The notes under the pieces were generated by a model that ran no database searches, was not told where the DNA came from, and saw only the letters and a program-made list of their open reading frames with translations. The translations under genes and the position numbers were made by a program. From positions 186,001 through 250,000 of the forward strand of contig JAGFNK010000024.1 in assembly GCA_025769875.1 (NCBI GenBank): a stretch of 64,000 nt of DNA, in the 5' to 3' direction. Each line of letters begins with the position of its first letter. Position 1 is the stretch's first letter. Origin of the DNA: Russula earlei. Lineage: Eukaryota > Basidiomycota > Agaricomycetes > Russulales > Russulaceae. Positions 35,032-46,259 of this stretch are shown in pieces.

Positions 35032-35913
35032 TGTTACACCATTTTCCTTTTGCGTCTACTTCTAACCTCTTGCTACGGACTGCTTGCTTGCGTACATCCC
35101 TTTACTTACTGGTCTTGTGATCTCTTACGTCTTGTGATCTCTTCTGTGTTATCATGTGATCCATACACATCCAGGTAACACTGGATTGCTGTTACTTTCC
35201 CTTTGTTTGGTTCTCTTTCCATTTATATTCACTTCTTAGTTTCGACTGTGCAATGCTGCGCACCTACTGTGCAGCACAGTTACTTGGTCCTGACTCATTT
35301 GTGGCCTCATTCCTATGACTCCTACTTATTATGACTCCTACTATACTAGTAGCACAGTCAAAGCGCAGCTATTGCTGCGCTTTGACTGTATATATAAGCT
35401 CAGTACTTTGTGACCAAAGCCCTAAGCTTGGTCTCTTGTAGAATCCAACCTACTCTTGTCCAACATATTCTCCTGCAACCCACTTCACTCTCACAAACTT
35501 AAACCACAACCACCTCTCCATTTCATCAACTCTTCACACACCATCTACCATCTACTCTTCGCCTTTCCCTTCCTTTCCTAAGAGTCTCTCTTCACTCCCC
35601 TGAGAAGAGCTCTCCTCCTTTAAGACCTACCTTCCTCTACTCTCTCTGCATTGTTCAAGGTCCCTGACAGACTTGAATGCATATAGCTAGTGGAACCAGC
35701 CCTAGTCTATCCCATTATAAACTTACCCTAGCTTCTCAACGGACCGAGTCGTACTAGGAAGGGTCTATTGGCCATAACCTGCTTAGCATAAAACACTTCG
35801 ATCGCTGCAGGGATCCTTACTCATTATACACAGGAACCAGCCCGTTTCTTGAACACCTCTCTATCATCGACTTGTTTTCCACTTGTGAACTGACATGGCT
35901 AGTTACTGTGACA
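35032..35913 (+). repeat. Solo LTR, family B, copy 1, with 5-bp target duplication CAAGT
   Basis: 882 bp, TGTTACACCATTTTCCTTTT ... GTTACTGTGACA, flanked by CAAGT on both sides (35027-35031 and 35914-35918). A TATA box (TGTATATATAAGCTC near 35390) marks plus orientation. It is almost identical to 54623-55506. There is no internal sequence, so it arose by LTR-LTR recombination after insertion into the chromovirus. Confidence 0.92.
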
Positions 35914-35961
35914 CAAGTCCCTACCATTGCAGGAGCAACAAATCTATAAAGAGGGGATGAA

Positions 35962-36789
35962 TGTTATGAACCAAGGCCAGGTCCTGGCCATATATTGTCC
36001 TATTTCACTCAAGAGAGACCTCTCTCACTTCACATTGCCAACTCCTTTCCATTTCTTGGGCTACCCCTCCTGTGGTGCAAGATATCGCTATTGCAAAGGC
36101 ACTATAACATGACCAGGCACCCGTTTCCTAATCGGGTAATCGTTGCGTGGCAGCCACATGGCCACCCAGCCACCAAGAACCCAAAACAGTGGCACCAACT
36201 CTTAGAAACTGTTGCATAACTCATCTGACATCATCAAGGCTCCAATGACATCATAGCTGACTGAGCGACTCCACAGTGACCTCATAGGCTCACTAAGCAC
36301 TCCACAGTGACATCATAATGAGGTCATTGCTCCACAATGATCAGTAATGTGCTCAGTAAGCCTGAAACTTGACACAAGCAAGTTTATGCCTCTGTAGTCC
36401 TATTGGATGGTACCAAAGGGTCTAGAATAGTTCCAGCTCTTTGTAATCAACCCTGTACACTGTATATAAGCCCCAATAAAGTATGGCAGTCATCAGACTG
36501 TCCATTTGTGATACTCTCCTCTTCCTGGGTACTCCCCTGTGACCGCTCAGTCTAAAGTCTTCCCTTGTCCTCAAGGTACTCTTCAACGACTGCCTTGTTT
36601 AAAGCCCCTTGCTGCACTGGCCTCTACTCTTCGCCTCTGCCTCCTGCAACACATACCAGTCCCCATCTGGTATCTTCTAGTCGTTTGGCTCGTCCTCCTG
36701 TTCAACACTGTTTACGCCGCGTACCATCTGTTCCGACCCTTGCCCACCTGCTCCTGAGTCCTTAGTGATCAGCAGTATGTGTCTTGACA
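35962..36789 (+). repeat. 3' LTR of the chromovirus (family C)
   Basis: Starts TGTTATGAACCAAGGCCAGG right after the polypurine tract AAAGAGGGGATGAA and ends GTGTCTTGACA. It holds a TATA element (CACTGTATATAAGCCCC near 36460) and CAATAAAG. A reverse copy lies at 49601-50397. The U3/R region shares GACTGTCCATTTG with family A LTRs. Confidence 0.85.
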
Positions 36790-37354
36790 GGCAACCCATT
36801 GAGAAATAGTTAAGATATGGCTGTTCAAAATTTTGCACACAGATCGGCACCCAAAATTCAAAACTTCAAGAACTGAATATTAGGCTCCCATATTTTAGTT
36901 CCACTTAGATACAGTATATAAGGTTCTACTTTCCAGGTTTCAAGGCAACCTATTGAGAAATGGTTGAGATATGGCAGTTCGAAATTTCACACTCAGATTG
37001 CACCCAAAAATCAAAACTTCAAGAACTGATAATTATGCCCCAACTCTTGGGCTGCACCTAGATACAGGACATGAGATCCCACTGTTGAAGTTTCAAGTAA
37101 ATCTATATCTATTGAGAAACAGTTGAGATATGGCAGTTCAAAGTTTTGCACTCATGTCAGCACCTGAAAATTGACATCTCAAGAACTGAATATTAGACTC
37201 CCATATTTTCTCTGCACCTAGATATAGCATATAAGGTTCTACTGGCAAAATTCCAAGGCAATCTGTTGAGAAACTGTTGAGATATAGCAGTTTTAATTTT
37301 GCACTTGAAATGACATCCAAAAATGGCAAGTGCAAGGTCACATGAAAATGACAG
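36790..37354 (-). repeat. Isolated right TIR of the long-TIR family, truncated by the chromovirus LTR
   Basis: Reverse-oriented 154-bp subunits (GAGATATGGCAGTTC units) ending with GGTCACATGAAAATGACAG next to TA at 37355. The inner end is cut exactly where the chromovirus LTR ends (36789), so the retrotransposon probably landed in, or recombined with, this older repeat. Confidence 0.75.
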
Positions 37355-37359
37355 TAACA

Positions 37360-38074
37360 TACACCACAGTGTTAAGTTCATCTGAGTCTGCTAAGGCTAA
37401 ATTGATTGGGTGAATTAAGTGTATATAATCCCACTGTTGATTTGGGGTGACTCATGTTGCATCTTAGGTTACATAACTTGGGAACTGAGCTGCCCTCTCT
37501 TAAGCATTCAACTAATTTCTAATTGTTTGGGTTGATATATTTAAAATAATGTGATGCATGAGAGGACAACAAATCAATCAATTGTTTTAAAATAAATTGT
37601 AATCTGAGCTGAGTCAATTCAGTGGCCAATATACCACTGAGTTGAGTTTTAGTGTGGACTTATCCATTCTTGTCTGTCATGAGATGAGTCATCAGTCCAA
37701 GCATCTATTATTATTATTGTCAAAATAAACAGCCGTTTTTGGTGTATTTGTGAGGGTCTTGATCTTGGTGCATTTGAATGTAAAGCAATATCATGGTGCC
37801 GGTTGTCAAGATTCCATCCTGAAGTTGGGGGACCACGATAGCTTGTGACAACGTCGTAGTTCGCACCACAGCGGCGTTTGGAGGGTTTCAAATGCACAAC
37901 GTGTACAGAGGTACACAGTGAACAAAGTTGATCCATCAAATCCGTAGTGTCCATTCTGAATATACATGGTAGATGCAACAGGCGCGTTGAGTCCGCAATT
38001 CAACAGATCATGTAGCTACTTGTTCAAAAAAGGTCCCAAGGTCCAAAACCCATATCAACGGAAGACTGGCAGCA
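37360..38074. other. Spacer downstream of the CFEM gene, no gene seen
   Basis: AT-rich DNA with short frames only. A TTATTATTATTATT microsatellite occurs near 37706. The last 200 bp are more CG-rich and probably hold the 3' UTR of the CFEM gene. Confidence 0.4.
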
Positions 38075-38783
38075 TCACACGACGACAGCTACAAGAGCTC
38101 CAATTCCGCCTGCCACGAGTGCGGCAACGTGTGTTGGCATCACCGTTGCTGCTGCATTGCCCGATAATGAACTAGCAGTCCTAGTGGACCCCGAGGTGGT
38201 TTGCGTGCCCGAGGAGGTAGTCTGCGGTGTCGTGGGGCTGCTGCTAACTGAGTTTGGACTACTAAGAGTCGTGGGCGCCGTAGAGCTCGTCGTCCCCGGT
38301 CCACTGGTGGTCGAACCAGACCCAGAGAATGTGATGGTACTGGATGAACTAAACTCTGAGCTTGTGTCCGTGGTGGATGGTACTTCAGTTGAAGAAGGCA
38401 CTATGGAGAACTGCCGTCAAGGCTCAAACTTTGCCTTCAAACTAGATTATTACCTGGTCCAGAAGGCCCGGCGCTGGCACATAGGCTCGCAAAGTAGTCT
38501 CCTGCCGTTGTGGCATCAGACGCACTACAGGTCTGCCCCACACAAGTAGCTGCAGATTGGAAGAACGTAGGACTGGTGCAGAGACACGACGTGTCGGTAC
38601 TACAACGTGGGGCGTCAGCCCAAATGCTGGTGCGACAGGATGGAACTGGTGAGAAGGTACGCACAGATCGCATCCCGCTTGGGAGGCTGCGCTCTGACCG
38701 CAAGCTAAGGCACAAGGTGGGGGAGATGGGGCCTGTGCCTGGGACAGCGAGAGGTACAGAAAAAAGAGGATGAGTGGAAGCAT
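38075..38783 (-). CDS. CFEM-domain, Ser/Thr-rich, probably GPI-anchored secreted protein
   Basis: Three exons join in phase: 38783-38665, 38599-38454 and 38400-38075 (196 aa), with introns of 65 and 53 nt. A signal peptide opens the protein (MLPLILFFLYLSLSQAQA). The CFEM domain has all eight cysteines in order: C-x3-C in CALACGQ, GCDLTD, SCLC, TCVGQTC and SLCAS. A Ser/Thr-rich linker of about 90 residues follows and a hydrophobic C-terminal tail (VAALVAGGIGALVAVVV) fits a GPI signal. The second exon start was chosen at 38599 because it gives GCDLTDTSCLC and has a CTGAC branch site; a nearer acceptor at 38626 would leave a 38-nt intron. CFEM proteins are fungal cell-surface proteins, some binding haem. 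It is the only apparently intact ordinary gene in the transposon island. Confidence 0.85.
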
Positions 38784-39242
38784 GATTTTTTCTTCAGTGA
38801 TGCTGGTGCAGAGGGATCCCAGCCAGCAGCTGCAAAGGAACGGGTATTTATCAACCCGGCTCGGGGACAAGAGCAGGCTGTAATCCTCGCTGCAAACGGC
38901 AGGATGGTTGGATGTGCAGCCACCGCGTGGCAAATGGCAACTGGGGAAGGTCGTGCGACTAAGGCAATGATGTGATTGATGACGCACAAGTACAACGGTG
39001 GGGCAGCGTGATAGAAGAGAACGTGACATTAGTCTTTTTTGATTTGAAACCAACATCGAGGGGTTGGTTATCGCTACGTCCCATGGGAAATTGTAAAGGG
39101 GTTCTATATAGCTACCATACACTAAGCATGAAGGTAAGATACCCACAAACCGATACAAGTACAACACAGGGAACTCGAGGGGGAGATTGCGGCAATCACC
39201 CCGGACTGCGAAAACGAGTTCTTCAAACAGACCCGCCTAGGC
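38784..39242. other. Upstream region of the CFEM gene
   Basis: 459 bp with no coding region. It likely contains the CFEM promoter (TTCTATATAGCTACC near 39100 is TATA-like only on the plus strand). It ends at the GGGAAT target duplication of the 8.8-kb element (39243-39248). Confidence 0.4.
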
Positions 39243-39248
39243 GGGAAT

Positions 39249-39405
39249 TATGGCAACAGGGACCGGCCAGCTTGTTATGCTGGCCTGTCCCTGTTTCTGA
39301 CGCGAAGACGCCACACGTTTGTAAGCGTCTGAGTGAGAAAAGTGATCAAGGACCCCAGAGACTCTATTTTTTTTTCACCGTTGTACCAATTTTTGAAGCG
39401 GAAAT
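39249..39405 (+). repeat. Left TIR of the 8.8-kb element, with hairpin
   Basis: About 155 bp that match the complement of 47907-48060. Positions 39252-39295 form a hairpin: arm AACAGGGAC-c-GGCCAGC, loop TTGTTAT, arm GCTGGCC-t-GTCCCTGTT (16 paired bases with one mismatch). It ends in TTGAAGCG. Confidence 0.88.
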
Positions 39406-39411
39406 CACATC

Positions 39412-41202
39412 ATGGTTATATCGACGCTCACTTGTCCAACCCATGCCACGGGGAAACCAACACAAACCATTGCGTATGTGATTAAGGACCCTATTTCCCA
39501 ATCTCAATTGATATTCTCTTTAGCTCCTGATGAGGACCTTCATCCACTGGTTGAGTATTACTGGCGTCTAGGTTTCTCAGATCAAAGTGTTGTTGCACAT
39601 GTTCTGGATCACTTCGATAAATCTCAGTATGGCTTTAGGTAATATCTATTGGCACCCTTTTTAAACCATGTTGTGAGACTGAAATTTTGAAGTGTCAAGT
39701 CCTTACAGCGAGTCCGCATGAAACTTGGATTGAGGGGAACTCGACAACAACAAGCAAGTTTTGAAACAATTGCCCCATTTGTACAAGAAATTAGAGAACG
39801 ATTTCCAACAATGGGTGCGAGGCAAATGGTAACCACATTGCGCCAGGATTATAGCCTGAAGGTGCCCGAGTACGTGGCACATTTCCAGTGGTCTGTATTC
39901 TTGACAAGACCCAGTAGAGCAACCATTGCACGGTTTCTGAAAGGGACGGAGCCGGAGGCTGTTGAACTTCGGAAAGCACGGAGGTTTCGACGAAAGCGGT
40001 TTTGGTCAGCTGGTGTCATGGATATATTGACCATCGATCAACGGAAACGGTTTGGTTTATGGCTGCACATTGGTCTCGATCCATTCCCGGGCCGCATTGC
40101 ATGGTTGAAGATCTGGTGGTGCAATCGCAATCCCCGACTAATTAATAGTTATTATATTGAAGCAGGGCGTAAAATTGGAGGTAAGTCTGTGGTGTCGGTC
40201 AGTGACCGTTGCTGAAGTGCCCTTGATGACCAGGTATCCCCCTTATCACACAGAGCGACCGCGGAACAGAAAACAATGTTGTTGCAAACTGCCACACTGT
40301 TACACGTCATTGGCTAGATCCCTCCTTGGTTGGCACGCTACAGCATCGCTGGTGTGTCGAGAAGACAAATATCAAGCCTGAAATTGCCTGGTCTCAGTTG
40401 CGTCGCCAATTCACACCGGGCTTTGAAAGTCACCTTGATTTTGGATATAACAATGGACTATATAACCCCGATGACCCACTCGAAAAGTAATACTAAGAGT
40501 TCCTATTGCGTATAATGGCTGTTGATGAGATCATTCTTTCCAGACTTGTTTTCCGCTGGCTTGCAATTCCGTGGCTTCAAGCTGAGCTTGATGCGTGGAC
40601 ATGGCGGTTCAACTCCAGTCCTCGACGTGCTGACAAGCACAAGCTCTTGCCTCAAGGTATCCCCAATATAATTCACGCAAAGCCACATTTGTATGGATCC
40701 CAAGATTTCAAGGTGTGCTGAGATTGATTCCATCTGGTACATCAACGTGAACTGAGGAAATAATCAAGGTTGTTGTATCTTCGGATATCTTTGACAAATG
40801 GAGCAGGAATGGGTACAACCCCATAGTCCTGTATTCCAGCTAGTTCCGCCAACTTTTGCCAAACAAATAACAACGTTGTATCAGACGATGGGTGAACCTG
40901 CCGTGTCATGCCTCACGTTTTGGAAGATATATCAAGACCTGCTTGCGCTGTTTCGTGCTTTACCAGATGATCCTCAACTTGCCGAAGCACTTCATCTGGC
41001 TGATGAAGGTGCCAATGAAGAGGTGCAATTTCTGGCTGGTCTGCGTGAACTGCGGCACGGAGACAATGTTGTTGGTGAGCATGGGTATGTGTATTATGGA
41101 GGATTAGAAAATCCTCCATCACTTGATGATCAGGGTAGTGATGCAGGTTTCAATGTCGAAAATATAGTAGATCTTCGTGAATATGCTGATTTTAGTGACT
41201 GA
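39412..41202 (+). pseudogene. rve-type (integrase-like) DDE transposase, six exons, one frameshift
   Basis: Exons 39412-39638, 39693-39869, 39915-40180, 40234-40486, 40544-40712 and 40769-41202, with introns of 45-57 nt. Read-through gives ERFPTMGARQMVTTLRQDYS, then FWSAGVMDILTIDQ (first catalytic Asp), LHIGLDPFPGRIAWLKIWWC, GGIPLITQSDRGTENN (second Asp region), SLVGTLQHRW, EIAWSQLRRQFTPGFESHLD, FRWLAIPWLQAELDAWTWRF and PQGIPNIIHAKPHLYG. This matches the integrase-core proteins common in Agaricomycete genomes. One base is missing near 40796 between FDK and MEQEWVQPHSPVFQLVPP; the C-terminal frame is otherwise open to 41202. A short in-frame loss after DQ is also likely. It would be about 508 aa. 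A real frameshift and an assembly error cannot be told apart here. Confidence 0.8.
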
Positions 41203-43600
41203 ATTTTATCACAATGGATGTACTATTAAGATATACCTTATGTTGGATTGATTTGGATCATCTCGGGGATACGAGCATGTCGACGTGACAACGCATCGTT
41301 TACTCGCGTCCACATTCCTGCCCCTCTTCCTCTCCTTCGTCTACCCTTCATCTCGGTCAAACGCCTAACCTCAACCCAGCCTACACAAACAGGCATTCGT
41401 ACAGTTGGAGCCCACCGTGAGGGGAAGTCAAGTAGACCCCCACCCTTGTTGACCATGGGCAAGAACTAGTGCACTCACGTCATCTCTCATCGCTCGCTCA
41501 CTCGTATTCGCTCGCCTCGTCCACATTTGTCGTGTTCATGCACACGGCCACTTATTTACCTCAGTCTTCGCCCACCTCACTCGTCCCGTTGATCCGGCAT
41601 CATTGTCACTATCGCATCGCCATCACGTCCACGCCCGCCTCGCTCCTCTAGCCTCAGTCCCACCTGTCGTCCCCCCGGTCTCACCTATTGTCGCCACAGC
41701 CCCAGGAGCGTGGATCCCCGTCGTCGTCGCTGCCTCGTCAGCCGCCTCTGCCACCAGCTCAGTCTCACCACGTCCGTCCGCACCGCACCCGTAGTCTCGC
41801 GCCCTGCCGCCTCAGTCTCAGCCACCCCTGTAGTCCTGGTCTCATCCAACATTTCCGCCGTCTCTGCCTCACCAGCTCCCACGCCCTCAATACCGCATGC
41901 CGTCGCCCCAGCTTCAGTCCGCCGCACCCTCAGCGTCGCCTCAGTAGTCCCAACGTCGCCGTACACGTCCCGCCTGCCGCAGCTCCATCCCACGCCGCCG
42001 TCTCTGTCTGGCTGGCCACTGTCTCAGCTTCGTCCGCTCCCGCCCTCTCCTCACCAGTTCCTGCGCCGCCCACACCACCAGCCGCCTCCACAGCTCAGTG
42101 CGCGCTCCGGCAAAGGTAAGTTCAATACATTTGTTCATAGTGGAAGTCCTGACGTGCTGTGTTATTGATAAGATGCAACTTTACGCATTTGTATTCGATG
42201 CAACCTTCAGAACGCTTCAAGGCCAGGGGAGCGCCATCAGCTTAGCTCCGTGGTATAACGCGCTGTTGGACACGTATCTTCTTCCTCTTCCTCTTCGCCC
42301 CGTCCTTGTTCCTTCTCTTCCTCTTTCCGCCTCTGCAGAGGAGGAGGCCACGGCACGCCAGGCGCGTCGAGCTCCCCGCGCAGCCAGCACGTGGCCTTCC
42401 AAACACGGGCCTGCATTGGAAAGCGCAGCAGCCTCCGTCGTCGCCGTTCCCGACGATGGTGTCCCCGTCATCGTCACTGCCATAGTCACCCTCTCATGTG
42501 GTGGCGGCCACGCTCGCCGCGCCATGTGCAGTTGCAAGTGCAGGTGCCTCCAAGCGCGACGGGGAGATTTTCCGGCGAGACGAGGTCAAGGAGCAGCGCC
42601 GTGTGCTGGTCGGGATGATTCGTGCCGAGGATGGTGATCTTGTCGAGCGTGCACGGGGCGAGCCACGGCTTGACCATGCTCCAGATCGCCATGAAGGATG
42701 CCGGCGCGTTGATGATGATCAGCTGGCCCATGCTACAATACGACGAGTGGTCGGATGTATTACAGGTGAGTGAGGGGTAGGCGCACGCGAGGGACGTACG
42801 TTTCGGGAAAGTAGTTTTAGGAGACGTCGAAGAAGCACCGCGCGATGGACTTGAATGCCCAGAACTGGGAGAGCCCGAAGCCCCTGAGGTCGACGATGAC
42901 AAGTGCCTGGCGTATCCACCGACTGTCTTCGGTATGTGGAAGTGACGAGGTGGTGTTAGTAAACTCCAACGCGCAGGTCCGGATCTTTTCCTTCGTCACA
43001 CAGCAACTCAGGTAAGTCTTTTTTCTATCTCTACTCTTAATGGATCAGCTACTGACTCTAATGTATGGCACCAGACCTGCCTCGTTACAACTCCCGTTGC
43101 TTCCTAGTGCTATGTATCCATCGCATCCCCGCCCCCACGTACACCCGCGTCCACGCGTGCAGCCGCCACCTCCGATGGCAAAGACCTCGTCACCGCGGCC
43201 ACCAGACGACAACTCTATCACCACCCATGCCCTGCCTTCCGTCGCTGACACTACATCTAGCCCAACAGCCCCAACACGCGATCGCAAGGCCAAGCACGCC
43301 CGTCACACCGCCGACAACACCCTCCTCCATTTCGACCCTTCCACGCCCACCACTCACCACGCCGACTCCTCCACAACAACAATAATAACGGCAGCAGCCA
43401 CAATGACAGCAATGGCAACAGCCACAACAACAACTGTGAAGCTGCCAGATGCTCACCACCACCTGGACTGCCTCGCGTCACAGCATCTTGATTCCCCTTC
43501 TCGCCTTGTTTTCCTTTCATCATATGCCTACCTTTCATACACACTCTCCCTTAGTTTCTACCTGTATATAAACACCTAGATACCATCTGGAATAAAAATA
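41203..43600. other. CG-rich low-complexity interior of the 8.8-kb element
   Basis: No domain seen. Plus strand frames are Ala/Ser/Pro/Val-rich (for example VSRPAASVSATPVVLVSS near 41790) or His/Pro/Thr-rich (43040-43579, with an ACAACAACAATAATAACGGC microsatellite near 43374). CG content is high, unlike the flanking repeats. The stretch 43440-43610 matches the TATA-bearing end of family G (63840-63990). It may include the promoter of the alpha-kinase gene: CCTGTATATAAACACC at about 43561. Confidence 0.45.
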
Positions 43601-43744
43601 TTGGCTGTCTTGTCCCTTCTATCATCTGTCCAATGCTGAGCAAAGTCATGGTTTTGGCTTTGGCTGGTATCAGGACTCATGTGATTCCATAACAGCAAAT
43701 CCCACCGTACACCGTTGAGACATTCTTTCTCTCAGTACCCTACT

Positions 43745-46259
43745 ATGTCTGGTCAAAAACCAGTTGATGAGGGTTATGCTGCTGATTTTACAAACATTGA
43801 CAAGGAGAAGGTTGTTGTTTGTGAGCGAGAAGGTTGTCCAATCAAAACCTTCCCCCCCGGAACAGACACCTTCTACCTCCACAGCAATGACCCTAGTCAA
43901 GGAGGTCGGAAAGTCTGTTGGGAATGTTATCAGTACTATAAACAAAAGGAGGACAACAAAGTGCAGAGGTACATTCTCATGCTTGCCCTCCATAGAAGCA
44001 GTGTTGACATGGCCACAGCAGAACATCAGCACATGGTTCATCAACAGGTAGCAAAAGCTCAACATGGATGTCAGTGCATGCCACTATCTGGTTTGTTAGA
44101 GATTAAACTTACATCTTGATCTGTTTTCCAGAATATACAAATGCCATTCAGCCAGTTGGATTTGCATACTCAAATCCAATTCTGCCAACTGGTTCACTCC
44201 AAGGATTCCAGGCTCATCACCTTGTCCAGTCCACCAATGGGCCTGTTCGCATGGCATCTACAACTCCTATAGTCCAACTTCCAGGAAAGCAGTCTCATCA
44301 GGCTTTTCCTGTTATCTGGTCTACAGGGGGAGTGCTGGCAGGCAGTTCTGGTTATACAAAGAACCACTTATCCTATCAGTTGACACGTCAAACCCTTGCA
44401 AATAATGCATATGCACTTCATGGTGGTCATGTGGTGATTGTTGAGGTCCAGGCTGTGCATATGCCAGTTGGGAAGACGAAGGTGCAGCTAATTGGAGTAA
44501 GTTGCCTACGTAAATGTTCCAAATTTGTTGGTCTGATGAAGATACCTTTTTTGAGGACATTCTTCAAGCCGTTGATAATGTTCCTGTTCATATTGGTGCT
44601 GTTGAGCTCAAACATCTCCTCTATGAGCATCTTTTATCCATATGGAATGCCTACACAGACAAGTATCCATTGGCAATTGATGATATTATCATGAGGACAA
44701 AGGATTGGGTTGAAATTAAACCCTTGAATCTGGATCAGGATGTAATATCTCATCAATTTTTCAAATCCAGAAAAGGTGGCTTGATGTTCAAATTGGGCTG
44801 TTGCACAATTTTCTTCCATATCCCAAATGTAATTTACCAGCAATATCTTGATGACGTTGAGAGGAAGGAGATGGAAAGGGTGCAAGAGGTACACAGAAGC
44901 TCACAACTCTTGTGCACCACCACAGACTAATGTCTTTCCCCCATAACATAGGTTTCATGGCCCGATCTGGCAGTGCAAGTCAGAGTGGAACACGGGCAAG
45001 GATCAGGGACTGTGGCATCATCTTTTGATGTGAACACAGTCTCCTCCACATCTGCTTCGCCACCTCCCAAGCGCATGCATGTCAACACCAAACTTGAGAC
45101 ATCACCCACAATCAGCCGCCAACTGGGGAATGCACTCCAATCTCAAAACTCACCAACACTCAGGGCTGCACGCCGCCTTTGTGAGCATTGCAAATTTTAT
45201 AGTAAATGACTCGGAGGATCTGACTTTGTGTGTAGTTGAAACAAAGTCAATGAATGTCACTACTTACCTTGTCGTGCATCACACGCTTGAAGAGTTATTG
45301 CAGTCACATCAGGAGGACTTTGATCACAAACAGTATCTGGGGCCAGCTCGGGACATGACGTTGCAACTGGATTTCTCTCCATCAAAACAGAAAAAAGGTG
45401 GTTTCAAGCTTGCTATGTTCGGAACAACAAGTCAGGACATCTTCGGAGCTGGTTTTGAGGTCTGTGCTAAGCAGACATTCTATGCCAAGAAGGCAACAAT
45501 TGATTCCACCAACCAAGACCCGATCAAAATCACCCAGAACATCCCTCACAATGGTGTTACTCAAGTCTGTAACCTCATGATGGAGATAGCTTGTCTTTCC
45601 TGGGCACACATACTCCTCAACCTCATATACAAGTTTGTTGATAAAGGCATTGCTTTGCATGGGCTGCCACCATTTCTGATTCCTCCCATGCACTTTGTTG
45701 AGGCCGCACTTGCTGTCGAACATGTCACAACTGAAAACAGTGAGGCCCGAGCTTTTCTGTTAGAGGAAGTGATTGGTGGCAATGACGGCCACTTCAGGAA
45801 GTACCTGAGTAATGCGTCAGCCACTCCAGGCTTCTTTATTGACAAGGATGACAAGGAGTGAGCAGAGTTCCTGGCGTTCTTGCAGCATGTTCAGTATTTC
45901 AAAACGAAAAAGTTGGCCTTTGTTGCCAATTATCAAGGTGCGTCAGGTCATTACAAATCTCTCCCCTACTATCTGAACTCTGAGCGCCATTAACAGGCAG
46001 TAATTCAGTCCTGAGTGACCCTCAGATTGTAACTGACAGGTATGCCCAGTGTTTGTGATTTCTTATCAAAGTGTTAACGCTGTAAAGTGCTCTTGGATAC
46101 ATTTTCGCAGATGGAAACCTGCCCAGTGGTCATCAAGCCTTCGAGACTGACCATCAGTGCAACCACTTCTGCAAGTTTTTCCAGGTACCAACTGACTACA
46201 ACGTTTGGGAATCGCAAGGGTCCTCATTTTGCCTTGTTGACTCGGCCTTGTCACTTTGA
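43745..46259 (+). pseudogene. Alpha-kinase gene, disrupted, cargo of the 8.8-kb element
   Basis: Exon 1 (43745-44090) encodes MSGQKPVDEGYAADFTNIDK and a Cys-rich zinc-site-like region CEREGCP ... CWECYQYY. It joins in phase to 44132, with PVGFAYSNPILPTG and PVIWSTGG. The middle (ILQAVDNVPVHIGAVELKHL) is in another frame. The alpha-kinase domain follows: NLMMEIACLSWAHILLNLIY, FVEAALAVEHV, ARAFLLEEVI, then AEFLAFLQHVQYFKTKKLAF, and after introns VLSDPQIVTD, ADGNLPSGHQAFETDHQCNH and FCKFFQVPTDYN, i.e. the D-P-Q-I, G-x-G-N-like and Cys zinc motifs. A TGA at 45859 replaces the Arg expected before AEFLAF, and frame changes near 44500 and 45150 are unexplained by introns. The family (MHCK/eEF2K type) phosphorylates proteins on Ser/Thr. 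It is probably inactive. Confidence 0.75.

Larger units (their letters stand above)
25683..36789 (+). mobile_element. Ty3/gypsy chromovirus (chromodomain retrotransposon), decayed, split by a nested element
   Basis: Order: gag (25683-26456 and 30597-31100), protease, reverse transcriptase, RNase H, integrase and chromodomain (to 34828), polypurine tract (AAAGAGGGGATGAA before 35962) and 3' LTR (35962-36789). The gag is interrupted by the 26457-30596 element, and the 3' untranslated part by a solo LTR (35032-35913). A 5' LTR was not found. Many TGA stops and two frameshifts make it inactive. Confidence 0.85.

Noticed and set aside
42217..42902. Minus-strand open frames in the CG-rich interior of the 8.8-kb element
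   Set aside because: Low-complexity Ser/Pro/Arg composition, no domain, and no exon structure that could be supported.
43967..43993. 27-nt intron in the alpha-kinase (GTACATTC...CATAG)
   Set aside because: Too short for fungal splicing and a multiple of three; the frame reads through.
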